Positions 1 through 10,580 of a stretch of 64,000 nt of DNA are shown piece by piece (positions within the stretch are counted from its first letter, which is position 1; every line of letters starts with the position of its first letter). The position numbers were made by a program, and so were the translations under genes. Source of the stretch: Epithemia pelagica (lineage: Eukaryota; Bacillariophyta; Bacillariophyceae; Surirellales; Surirellaceae); contig OX337236.1 of the NCBI GenBank assembly GCA_946965045.2, positions 1,364,001-1,428,000 of the forward strand. The letters run 5' to 3'. Under the pieces are notes generated by a model. The model made no database searches. It was not told the origin of the DNA and saw only the letters and a list, made by a program, of their open reading frames with translations.

Positions 1-1245
1 CAATCTGATACCTCGTTACGCTCAAGTAGGTTCTAAACTAAAATGCTACAAAGCAGGAAGGTAAGCGAGTCAATATTGAACGAGACGAGTAGCAACGTCC
101 TTCGGTCTCGAAATGTTGTGTGCTACGTGCTACATCGAGAAAAATGCCTCCATCAATGGATGGCCCATTCTCAATGACCATGGCGCCTACGGTCAATCTG
201 AGACTTGGGTACGCTCAACTAGGTTCTAAACTAAAATGCTACAAAGTAGGAAGGCAAGCGAGTCAATATTAAACGAGACGAGTAGCAACGTCCTTCGGTC
301 TCGAAATGTTGTGTGCTACGTGCTACATCGGGAAAAATGCCTCCATCAATGGATGGCACCTTCTCAATGACCATGGCGCCTACGGTCAATCTGAGACTTG
401 GGTACGCTCAAGTAGGTTCTAAACTAAAATGCTACAAAGTAGGAAGGCAAGCGAGTCAATATTAAACGAGACGAGTAGCAACGTCCTTCGGTCTCGAAAT
501 GTTGTGTGCTACGTACTACATCGAGAAAAATGCCTCCATCAATGGATGGCACCTTCTCAATGACCATGGCGCCTACGGTCAATCTGATACCTCGTTACGC
601 TCAAGTAGGTTCTAAACTAAAATGCTACAAAGCAGGAGGGGCAGCGAGTCAATTTTGAACGAGACGATTAGCAACGTCCTTCGGTCTCGAAATGTTGTGT
701 GCTACGTGCTACATCGAGAAAAATGCTTCCATCAATGGATGGCCCATTCTCAATGACCATGGCGCCTACGGTCAATCTGAGACTTGGGTACGCTCAAGTA
801 GGTTCTAAACTAAAATGCGACAAAGTAGGAGGGGCAGAGAGTCAATATGGAACGAGACGAGTAGCAACGTCCTTCGGTCTCGAAATGTTGTGTGCTACGT
901 GCTACATCGAGAAAAATGCCTCCATCAATGGATGGCACCTTCTCAATGACCATGGCGCCTACGGTCAATCTGATACCTCGTTACGCTCAAGTAGGTTCTA
1001 AACTAAAATGCTACAAAGTAGGAAGGCAAGCGAGTCAATATTGAACGAGACGAGTAGCAACGTCCTTCGGTCTCGAAATGTTGTGTGCTACGTGCTACAT
1101 CGAGAAAAATGCCTCCATCAATGGATGGCCCATTCTCAATGACCATGGCGCCTACGGTCAATCTGAGACTTGGGTACGCTCAAGTAGGTTCTAAACTAAA
1201 ATGCTACAAAGTAGGAGGGGCAGAGAATCAAGATTGAACGAGAGT
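1..1245. repeat. 193-bp tandem satellite array (right end)
   Basis: Six full units and a partial seventh are seen. The marker CAATCTGA recurs at 1, 194, 387, 580, 773, 966 and 1159, exactly 193 bp apart, with only scattered substitutions between units. Two unit variants exist: A units (starting 1, 580, 966) read GATACCTCGTT after the marker and GGCCCATTC late in the unit. B units (194, 387, 773) read GAGACTTGGGT and GGCACCTTC. The array runs off the left edge, so total copy number is unknown. Open frames inside it are an artefact of the repeat. The role is unknown; position, period and homogeneity fit a satellite of the subtelomeric or pericentromeric kind. Confidence 0.97.
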
Positions 1246-1500
1246 AGCGGAAACTGACGATGAGGATCGATTGTGGTTCGTGTCGCGAGAGATGAAAATC
1301 CTCATCGATGGACGACTATTTTGCGATAACCGTGGCACCTACGATAGTTATGATAGTTGGTTTCACGAAGGTAGACCCTAAAGTAAAAGCCCTTCAAGTA
1401 TGAACTGTAGAACTACCATATTGGAGCTTCGGCAGTACATCGAGTTACGGATGAAAATCTCGTTCCAACAAAAACGAGCCAAATCGAGCAGGGGTTTGTT
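1246..1500. repeat. Decayed copies of the 193-bp satellite
   Basis: After the clean array stops, the same order of words continues in degraded form. Around 1290-1400 the unit words for ATCAATGGATGG, CCATGGCGCCTACGGTCAA and GTAGGTTCTAAACTAAAATG appear as ATCGATGGACGA, CCGTGGCACCTACGATAGT and GTAGACCCTAAAGTAAAAG. A second trace, CAGTACATCGAGTTACGGATGAAAAT, cut at the same place in the unit, begins near 1434. These are old units that escaped homogenisation, so the array once extended further right. Confidence 0.75.
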
Positions 1501-3371
1501 TGCGCTATCACGCCCACCGATAGCCCATATGACCTGAAAGTGCTCTTCCTTACACTACAATAGACACATCGTAGGCACCATTTGATGGTAGGGCACGTAG
1601 TGGTCGACTTATAGTACCATCAATGTAGCGGCCAAAGGGCAATCTAGCGGCCATTACGTGGACAAAAAAAAAATGACCCTACAATGGTGAGTTAGAACTC
1701 GATAACCATGGCCGCTATAGCAAAAGTGGCCCGCAGGGGCCGAGAGCATTGTTTGAAGAAGACGTCGCTCGATATTGGGGCATGGGCGTCCTATATTGAG
1801 TGAGTTACGCTAGATGTCCATCATGGTCATTTGGCCGCTATTTTCGAGGTTTTGGCCGCCTCACCCGGCGCGGCACTAGAGAACGTGGGGAGATGTTTCG
1901 TGGGTTGGTTCGTTGGGCGTGATTCTGACGTGGAACAGCGTGGTGAAATGGTTTTTATTTAATGGATTGATAAAACAATGGATGACCGTTCTTCGATCAT
2001 TGTTTTTCTACGGGGCTGTATGGTTTTGGTTGGCCCGGCGTTTTTTGCCTAACATGGGAAGGTTTTGGTGTAAAGTACTGAATTTCGACTCTTGAGCTAA
2101 AAAAGTTTTTTCTTGTCATTGATGTTTTTCCACCCCCAGACCCCCTTAGCCTGCCGGCTTACCCGACACGTTCATTCTGAACTCAGTCGAACAGGGGAGA
2201 AAGAAGGCGCGAAAATGCTTATGTAGATGACGCGAAATGAATGTTCTAAATCATGCGTTGAGTACGGTGTGCGCTGTGCCTTTTGTCTCACTGGTTAGTT
2301 GTTGGGAATTCAGTAGTGTTCACGGTCTTAAACATATTTTGTAATTTTGGGGCAATTACGTTTAAGATTGCGCTACAGATATGTTTGTGTTATTCAGTAG
2401 AATCCCAGTCAAACATGGGGAAGTGTCGACCAAGAAGTGTGCTACTCGTATAACTTGTAACTTGGGAAGGAGGTAGGACGGGTAGGAGTAGATGAGCAAG
2501 AAGTAAGTACAATAAGAGTTAAGAGTACTTTATACTGTAAAAGTTTTTATCCTTACGACTTACGAGTAGAATTCAGAGTTCGTTGTGTTTTTTGTGTTGT
2601 ACTTTGTTAGGGATATCAAACTTAGGTACTCAGATTTTTCGTGTAGTTTCTAAGGAAGTTTAGGTTAAACTAAGGTTTTGAAGTTTAGGTACTCCTAGCT
2701 ATGAAATAATACGGCTCCTTCCCTCAACTACCTACAAAATACACGGAATATCAGAATATCACTGGACTTAAACATCAACGTTCACAAATACATAGGCTAA
2801 ATATTTAAAGGGCCTCCCTAAACTTCGGTAGTGCTAATGGAGCGTCATGAAACTTTGGATAAACTTTGGTGCCGAAGTTTAGGACAAGAAACTTCGACGA
2901 TGAAACTTGAAATCAATATCTCGACAATGGGCTAATGGGCGAACGACGTGTAATAGGCAATCGTAGCTTATCGTTGTTATTGTTGTTATTGTTGTTATTG
3001 TTAGGTCTTCTTCCCTTTACTCCCTGTCCGTCCATATTCGTTTCATCAATAATATTGTCGGTTGTCTCTATTTTCTGTTAAGAGTGCAAACAGCGGAGAA
3101 TTATTGATAAATCTCAAACTATCATCATATAACTTCGCATGGAATTTGTTTGACACAGAAGTGTCATGTTTTCTCTACTAAAACTGGTTGGGCCTGCGTC
3201 ATTCTGTCTTTTTGTCGTATCATGACCTTTCAATGCTCAATTGCCTGCAGGGCCTACCCGTTCCAGTTTTCTTTCTCGGTTTGGAGACGCGAAGAGAGAA
3301 AGAAACATTTGAAAGCGAGAAAGAAACGATTTCCCACAAAAAAGACTTCCATCAATTGCATATGGCACGAG
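1501..3371. other. Intergenic region, no supported gene
   Basis: No credible coding region is seen; the only sizeable frame (1913-2095) has no start context or recognisable composition. A 9-bp-period TTG/TTA microsatellite lies at about 2973-3003. Between 2650 and 2910 the words AAGTTTAGG and AAACTTCG recur on both strands, suggesting a decayed repeat. The final 200 bases before the cyclase start probably hold its promoter and leader. Confidence 0.6.
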
Positions 3372-6300
3372 ATGAGCGATAGTACATTTGAAGAAGAACA
3401 CAACGCTGTCGTCCAATCTCCAGCACCGTCTGACTTACACGACAGCAATAATGCACCTGACTCCAGCACAAATTCCGATGAAAAGATTGTTGAAAGGGCT
3501 GACAATCGAGCTGTGAAATGTTCGAAGATCGCCGTTCTAACAGTGATTTCTCTTGCTGCTCTTGCGTTTGGCACGGTGACTTACTTCTTCACCGACAATG
3601 AAGAAGAAGATGATTTCGAGCTCCAGTACGTTTTTAGTGTTGTGAACGTCATTCGAAGCAGCTGTATTTCTAACAAGAGCTTTGCTCTTAAATTTCATGA
3701 CAGGTTTAAAGACTTCTCCCAAGAGATTGCTACGCTTGCTCATATTGAAGCCGAGAATGCTTTTGGTCTGCTTGAAAGCATGTCATTGACCATCACATCT
3801 TACGCACTTGACACTAATGTGTCGTGGCCGTTTCTCACGGTACCTCACTTTGAGAAACGTGGCGAAAAGAACAACGATCTCTCCAAGGCACTGCATCTTT
3901 CTGTCGTCCCATTGTTGGAAGAAGAACTTAAAGAGAAGTGGGAAGATTATGCTTCGCTCAACCAGGACTGGATACAGGAAGGTGTAAATGCTTCGCCCGA
4001 GTTGCATGTGGACTTTCTTGGTGTCAACCTTAAGGTTAATCCCATTCCTTCACGGTTGTTTCGGTTCAAAACCGAAATTGGTGGTGAAACAGTTCCCCAA
4101 GATGATCCAGGAGTTGATTTTGGTCCTGCGGCATATGCTCCTGTATGGCAGCAGTCTCCGGCACCTCATGACCCGTCGATTGTGAACTATGATCTATTGT
4201 CACACCCTCTTTTTGCACGTATCTACCGCGGTATGTGGGATACTGGCCTTCCTGTCCTGTCTGAGGTCAGTGAGTTTGACTTTCTGTACGGTGGATCCAT
4301 TAAGGACGATATCACCCACCCACACAGTGCACTGATGCATCCAATCTTCTCGTCCGTTGATGAAGATGAGAAGGGTAATCGGGGTACTTTGTTGGGAATG
4401 CTTGTGGCTATTTTGCCGTGGGATAGTTACTTCCAAAACTTGATACCTAGCAAGATCAGGGGAATTGTTGTTGTCCTCCATAACACCTGTGGAGAACATT
4501 TCACCTACCGCCTTGACGGTCCTGAGGCAATTTATATTGGTACGTAAAGTTTCGCTTCGTGTGAAGAACCAAAGTATCATCAAACTAACCGTACCTTTAT
4601 GTGTTCAGGGGAGGGTGACCTTCATGATAGGCGCTACAACCATCTCGAAGTGCGAACACAGTTTGCTCCGTTTTTGCAATACGAGTTTTCTGAGAATTTC
4701 GAACATTGCGAGTATGACCTGCGTATTTATCCTTCATCAACATTTGAAGATTCATACAGATCAGACAAGCCCTGGCTTTATGCACTTGCTGTGGTAATCG
4801 TGTTTGCCTTCACAGCAGGTAAGGATCCTTTCCACCAAGACGATATGAAGAATCATTTTCCAGTTCGCTCAACTTTTTGTACGTTTTTTCAGGTGTTTTT
4901 ATTTTGTACGATTTCTTGGTGGAAAGGCGTCAGAGCAATGTTCTTTCGAAGGCAAAAACAACCAATGCGATCGTTTCAGCCTTGTTCCCATCGAATGTAC
5001 GAGACCGCATCTTGAGGGATGCTGAAAAGCAAGCTGAGAATGAAGAGCGTGAGAACAACAAAAAGAATGTGTTTAAGTTCGGTGCTAACAAAGATCAGTT
5101 GAAAACATTCTTGGACGAGGAAGAGAACATGGTTTCGCAGCCCTACAGCACAGCACCAATTGCTGACCTTTTCGTGAGTCTAAACAGCTCTTCTTGGAAA
5201 GTTTTGCCTCTTCCTCACAAACCCACTAACCTGATTGCTTCTCTTCCACAACAGCCAAGTGCCACCGTTATGTTTGCTGATATTGTTGGTTTCACTGCAT
5301 GGTCCAGCGTCCGAGAGCCCTCACAAGTGTTTACGCTTTTGGAAACGGTCTACCATGCTTTTGATGAGACTGCCAAACGCCGACGTGTGTTCAAAGTCGA
5401 AACCATTGGGGATTGTTATGTGGCTGTTGCAGGCCTCCCTGATCCGCGTCCAGATCACGCTGTTGTTATGGCGCGGTTTGCCAAGGAATGTTTGACCCAG
5501 ATGAATAATTTAACCAAGAAACTCGAGTTCAAACTGGGTCCAGACACGGGCGATTTGAGCATGCGCATTGGACTTCATTCCGGCCCAGTTACGGCCGGTG
5601 TGCTTCGAGGTGACAAGTCCCGATTCCAGTTGTTTGGAGATACAGTCAACACGGCAGCTCGCATCGAAGCATCCGGTGAGAGGAACAGAATCCATCTCTC
5701 CGAAGAAACAGCGCAGCATCTCATTAGATCAAACAAGGGCCACTGGGTCAGCCAACGTACGGATATTGTTCAAGCCAAGGGAAAGGGGGCCTTGGAAACG
5801 TTCTGGCTAGACCCTCAATTCAGGTCTGCACCGTCTGCTAACTCTGACGGCAAACAGGAAGATCCAACGAAAGGGTTTAAACTGAAAGCCCTAGAAGCAG
5901 CCTCGAAGCCGAAGGGACCAAGTGAGGACGAGAAGATGAACAGGTTGATTGGTTGGAACTCTGATGTGCTCGGCCGTTTACTTAAGCAGATAATTGTTCG
6001 TCGAAATGCCGCCATCAAACTTGGAAAACTTCGTATCAACAATATCAATGGCTTTGCACGTGACACACCCGATTCATCCAAAACCATGGTTCTAGAAGAA
6101 GTGAAGGAAATCATTCAGCTCCCAGAATTTGACGCTGTTGTGGTGGAAAATCAAGAAGATCCAACTTTAATCGTTCTCGCTGATGAAGTTACCGATCAGC
6201 TTAAAGAGTTTGTTGGAATGGTTGCCATGTTGTACCGTAACAACCCATTCCACAACTTTGAACACGCCAGTCACGTTACAATGTCTGTGGTGAAGCTCCT

Positions 6301-7453
6301 TTCCAGGATCACTACTGCAGATGCGTTAGCGGATAAATCGGATGAACGCAATGCATCATCGCTGCATGACTTCACCTATGGTATTACCAGCGACCCCCTT
6401 ACCCAGTTTGCCTGTGTCTTTGCTGCTTTGATTCACGATGTCGATCACTGTGGAGTCCCCAACACGCAGTTGATCAAAGAGAACTCCCATCTCGCCAAAC
6501 TCTACAAGAACAAAAGTATCGCGGAGCAAAATTCTGTTGACATTGCCTGGAATATGTTTATGGATGACAAGTTCGCGGCGGTCCGGGACATTATTTGTGC
6601 AACTGCAGACGACACCAAGCGTTTCAGGGAGCTTGTGGTGAACTCTGTCATGGCCACAGACATTATGGACAAGGACCTGAAGACTTTGCGAAACGCACGA
6701 TGGGACAAGGCATTTTCGGAATCCGCCGCGTCAGAATCCGCCTCCGATTCAGTCAATCGCAAGGCAACGATTGTAATTGAGCATTTGATTCAAGCGTCTG
6801 ATGTAGCTCATACAATGCAGCATTGGTACGTTCCGTCTCTCACTCTTGTTACCAAACACGGAATCTTGGCAGGTCACTTATATTGTTTCGTTGCTATGTT
6901 TGGCAGGCACATTTACCGAAAGTGGAATGAGCGTTTGTTCCATGAACTACTTGTGGCATACAGGGCTGGTCGTGCCGAGAAAGACCCCACCGAATTTTGG
7001 TACAAGGGTGAGATGGGCTTCTTTGACTTTTACATTATTCCGCTGGCAAAGAAACTCAAGGACTGCGGTGTGTTTGGGGTATCGAGTGACGAGTATTTGA
7101 ACTACGCCGAGAAGAATCGTCGTGAATGGGAACTCAAGGGACAAGAAGTTATCGAGACTATGGTAAACAATCATCGCGAACAGTATCCCTCTCCTCCACC
7201 GGAAGACACGGGAAAGGCTGCCTTGGTGCGTTATGAGGCGGCCAGTCTTCCAGCGGTTGTGGAAACGGGAACTGTTGTCGAATCATCGGACGGAACTGGA
7301 AGTGGTCTCGACGATGAACCAGTTTCGCGGTCGTACAATAAGCCCGCTGATGGTACGTAACAGTTAGTTCGTGTGCACATCTTGGTTACCTTTTCTGTCG
7401 AAACTGACGCATTCCATGTTGATTTGTATTCTTCAGGCAGGATGATCATCTAA
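3372..7453 (+). CDS. Receptor-type nucleotide cyclase fused to a cyclic-nucleotide phosphodiesterase
   Basis: Predicted exons are 3372-3625, 3704-4539, 4609-4818, 4893-5173, 5255-6825, 6907-7352 and 7437-7453, which close in frame to about 1204 aa. An acidic cytosolic N-terminus leads to a membrane helix (residues 53-73), then a CHASE-like outer domain and a second helix (about 415-440, restored by splicing 4818 to 4893). A class III cyclase domain begins at about 527: metal aspartates lie in FADIVGF and ETIGDCY, and the dimer loop is FGDTVNTA. The glutamate in KVETIGD favours guanylate cyclase, but the partner cysteine of that family is Gln here, so the substrate is uncertain. A PDEase I domain follows, with HNFEH (about 860) and LIHDVDH (about 919) metal ligands. 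One protein would therefore make and destroy a cyclic nucleotide at a membrane. The start at 3372 was preferred over an in-frame ATG at 3222 because the peptide between looks non-coding. The last short exon is the least certain; without it the frame stops at 7360. Confidence 0.9.
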
Positions 7454-7835
7454 ATTGGGCCGTCGACGTGCGGAAAACTTGAAAGGGAAAAGAAAACTCG
7501 AGTGGGATTTATTGTCTTTGCATTTTATATTTAACATTATCAGAAGTCTTATCAAATAAATTCAGCGTTTGTTTTGATTTTGCTTGGACTTTGTCCTGAA
7601 GCGTCAGGAGAAATAGTTCTCTCTTACTTCACTAGCAGATCCCCGCAATAGTCATTTCAAATGAATGAAGATGAAGCTACTACTAGAAGTTAAGAAAGAA
7701 CTAAATAAACAACAGAAAAGCGTATGCGTCCACAGGACACAAGGTTGGTCAGTAGTTTACTGACTTGGATCGTACAGACTCAATGAAAGTGGAAGGTGTG
7801 TTTGTTTGTAAGTTCGTGAATGCGGGGTGTCATTT
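7454..7835. other. Intergenic between convergent genes
   Basis: This holds the 3' ends of the plus-strand cyclase gene and the minus-strand gene that follows. An AATAAA-like word is present near 7554. Nothing else is recognised. Confidence 0.5.
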
Positions 7836-8663
7836 CTACAAGTCGGGAGTTGTGATTTGCACTTGAACTTGTCGCACCGACGCTCCAGTCGAAAGATTGA
7901 CACGTTCATAAACTTGTGCCAAAAGGGCAATCCATGGTTTGGTCATTTTGACGTCCGTTCGTCGGTAGAGTCCATAAGATGTGTAGGCGGTCACCGTGGC
8001 ATGCACATGTCCCGAAGCTTCGTACAGAGAAATGTCAGTGGGTGGCAAGTCCATGGTGTTGTTCATATTTTGGACTGGCTGCAAGACCAAATCTTGGCTT
8101 CCTAAGAGAGAATTCAAGAGGAAATAGGAATCGGAAGAATTGGTGGAAGCCGCGAGACGGACCAAGGAGTTGATGTAAATGGATTCCGACGACAAGCGCA
8201 ATCCTTTACACAATTCTTGGCAGAGCGCACGCAATACTTTCAGGACTTGGCTATTGTTGGATCCTGTAAAGAGCAGACCATTCAGCTGAACATTGGTCCA
8301 ACATACCTCGTCTTCCAGAGTGGTCCATTCGTCTCGGTGAGTCGGCAAGGTCGGCACCGTGTCCATGGGAATGGCACGCAAGTAGGAACAATCATGCAGG
8401 GTCCGAATACACATTCGTTTGTTGCTGACACGAGCAAATCGACTCAAGTTGGCCTGCATTTTTTCAATGGACTCGTCTACCTTAGCTGATTTTTTCTTGG
8501 ACGTTGAGATAGATTTCTTCTTGGCATCTTCTTGTTGTTGGCTCGTTTCAATTTTGAGTTTGGTCGATCGGCTCTTTTTCGCCGCCGCTTGTTTGCGTCT
8601 CAAGGCGGAGCTGGTCGATGTCGGTGACACGGCCGATGCGGTTCTAAACGTAGCACTTGGCAT
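7836..8663 (-). CDS. Hypothetical basic protein
   Basis: A single exon of 275 aa. The first 85 residues are rich in Ser, Thr, Lys and Arg, including a lysine-rich patch with repeated KKK and KKS words that may act as a nuclear signal or disordered tail. The remainder is an ordinary globular-looking sequence with regular hydrophobic spacing, ending in a segment of alternating hydrophobic residues. I do not recognise a family. The frame is open further upstream to 8879, but the ATG at 8663 opens a more protein-like sequence; the longer extension contains a hydrophobic stretch and would be odd. It converges on the cyclase gene with about 380 bp between them. Confidence 0.6.
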   Translation of the reverse strand: MPSATFRTASAVSPTSTSSALRRKQAAAKKSRSTKLKIETSQQQEDAKKKSISTSKKKSAKVDESIEKMQANLSRFARVSNKRMCIRTLHDCSYLRAIPMDTVPTLPTHRDEWTTLEDEVCWTNVQLNGLLFTGSNNSQVLKVLRALCQELCKGLRLSSESIYINSLVRLAASTNSSDSYFLLNSLLGSQDLVLQPVQNMNNTMDLPPTDISLYEASGHVHATVTAYTSYGLYRRTDVKMTKPWIALLAQVYERVNLSTGASVRQVQVQITTPDL

Positions 8664-9437
8664 CGTGGCTTGTTGATTACTCCAAACAATAAATGATGTG
8701 ATGATGAGAGTTGTCAATGAATGATTCGACGCCGACTCCAGACGATCACTCACTCTCACGACTTTTTTGTTTTGTGACCGTGCGTGCCGTGTTGCTTGTT
8801 CTGTGTTCTGTCTAGTTTTGGAGACACGTCTTTCGCTTTTATTTTGGGCGATCTCGGACGGTCCATTGGATACGATCACGCCAGCACGTTCAACAGATGT
8901 GATTGGCTGGCGATTTCACTAGGTGTCACTTCTCAGCGGACTAAGTATTGTATTCAACGGATCAGTCGGATGGAGTACGTGCGGCTGTCGGCTTCCACGC
9001 CGGCGTCCCATTCGAGGCGACTACAATACGCCGATCCCACTTTCTCATTTTTCCAAGATTTCGCCCATCACCTATCACAAAAAACCACAACACAAGAAGC
9101 GAAAACGAGACACGAGAAAGCACCGCCATGGTCTTGTTGCTTTTTGAGGCATGCATTGCTTTTAGACTTCAAAATGTGGTTACTCGGCAAGACTAATAAC
9201 AACAACAGCAATCGGAGGCATTCGAAAACCTGAAAAAACTTGGTGACAAAAAACCTTTGATAAGGAGACTAAGAAGAAGTTCAGTAATGAACATTTCAGC
9301 AAGAATTGGCTTGGATCATTTGGTATGGGCCCAATCCTCGTCTCGGATTGTGTGAGTGAGGATTTTGGGTCACTCAAGTCGGACGGCAAATGATACGCAA
9401 CCCTCCCTCTCACTGTAGAACACACTTTGGATACAAA
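8664..9437. other. Intergenic region
   Basis: This probably contains the promoter of the minus-strand gene ending at 8663 and that of the small plus-strand locus after 9437. Several short overlapping frames in both directions look like chance. No repeat or RNA gene is recognised. Confidence 0.45.
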
Positions 9438-9999
9438 ATGGCGTCGAAAAAGAAGAAGATATCCGGAGAAGGTGTTGGTAGTGTGATGCTACAAGGCAGA
9501 ATGCTGTGTTCGATTTGGCAGGGAGACCCAAAGGTGTAGATTGTGTAGTGAACAAGGAAGGGCACAAAGTCGGTGGTTTTTTACGTCCCTTCAGGATGAC
9601 GTCTCTTCTATATTTCGTGTTCTTCACCGCAGTAGCAGACGAAATCCAAAGCACAAGCAGGGGCTATTGCTTTGTGATTTCAGCAAAAGTACAAATGGTG
9701 CAGTTCAGATCATGGTGGAACACGTGGTGCAACTGTTGGAGCGAAAATTCGACATTGAACCAACAAAGTCATGTCCATCACCTGTTGAAACAGAGCCTCT
9801 CCTGTATTCCTTTTTGAAATCGGTTACACGAGTCGACGACGATGACGGCGGCGGCATGGACACGATGATGCCAAGTGCTCAAGTCTTCGCAACACGAATT
9901 CTCGTTTGTACTTTGGGACCAGAAAAAAACAATCACTACGTCTTTCAAGAAGGCGTTGCTTTGCAGAAGTTATTCCATGTAGATGAGGTTGTAATGTGA
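9438..9999 (+). CDS. Unresolved small locus, possible hypothetical protein
   Basis: An ATG at 9438 opens a lysine-rich start (MASKKKKISGEG) that reaches a stop after about 33 codons. A second frame, one base off, is open from about 9486 to 9999 and contains a credible stretch (for example VEHVVQLLERKFDIEP, then an Asp/Gly-rich linker). The two could be one gene joined by an intron I cannot place or separated by a 1-nt indel, or only the second part may be real. No family is recognised. It lies upstream of GFAT on the same strand. Confidence 0.3.
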
Positions 10000-10580
10000 T
10001 CTCTGGTGGGCAGAAAGTAGAACACTGAAACAGAAGGAAGACGAACGTGGTCTCCGTTCTTACCATGCCTGCCGTAGATGGGCGAAGGTGGTATTTCCAT
10101 GACAACTTGAAACCACGGAACCCAGGACTGAAAGGACAGCTCCTACTTCCAACCACATGACCATCAATCTACGGAAGGACTTTCATAATTATTTCAGAGG
10201 AGTATCGTCGTACCCTAAAAGGATGAGTCGACCATTGTCTTTCTCTTACTCCCAGGAGTAGGTAGGATTACATGAGTAGCTATTTGCCGCTGTGAATGAA
10301 TGTGAAGGACGCGTGGTAAAAGAGTACTCCTACTGTAGGTAGAGGTAGAGCTATGTGCCGCTGTGGAGGACGCGTGGCAATTCCCATTTGGTTCCGAACC
10401 GATAACTCTCGATCGTTGGACATAGAAAACGATTTAACATATTTACGAGGATAAAATGGCATGGTCGCTTAGGATTGGTGGTTCGTGGTGACTTTCTCTC
10501 ACGTTTGGTCATGACCGACACCAAATCTGATATCTGATACCATAATTCGACACTCATCTAGAAGAGAACTGCTCTTGACG
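10000..10580. other. Intergenic with an imperfect short repeat
   Basis: This is the presumed GFAT promoter region. A segment containing AGCTATTTGCCGCTGTG and GGACGCGTGG (from about 10277) is repeated from about 10349 as AGCTATGTGCCGCTGTG and GGACGCGTGG, the first copy carrying a few extra bases between the two words. No coding sequence is supported. Confidence 0.5.

Noticed and set aside
699-1001. 100-codon frame within the satellite
   Set aside because: It simply repeats the 193-bp unit in one frame; the translation is periodic with no protein-like features.
1913-2095. 60-codon hydrophobic frame
   Set aside because: No recognisable family, no splice partner, in a repeat-rich intergenic region.
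3150-3371. Longer N-terminus of the cyclase protein
   Set aside because: The extension lacks a good ATG at 3150 and reads like untranslated sequence; the ATG at 3372 opens an acidic tail that fits the family better.
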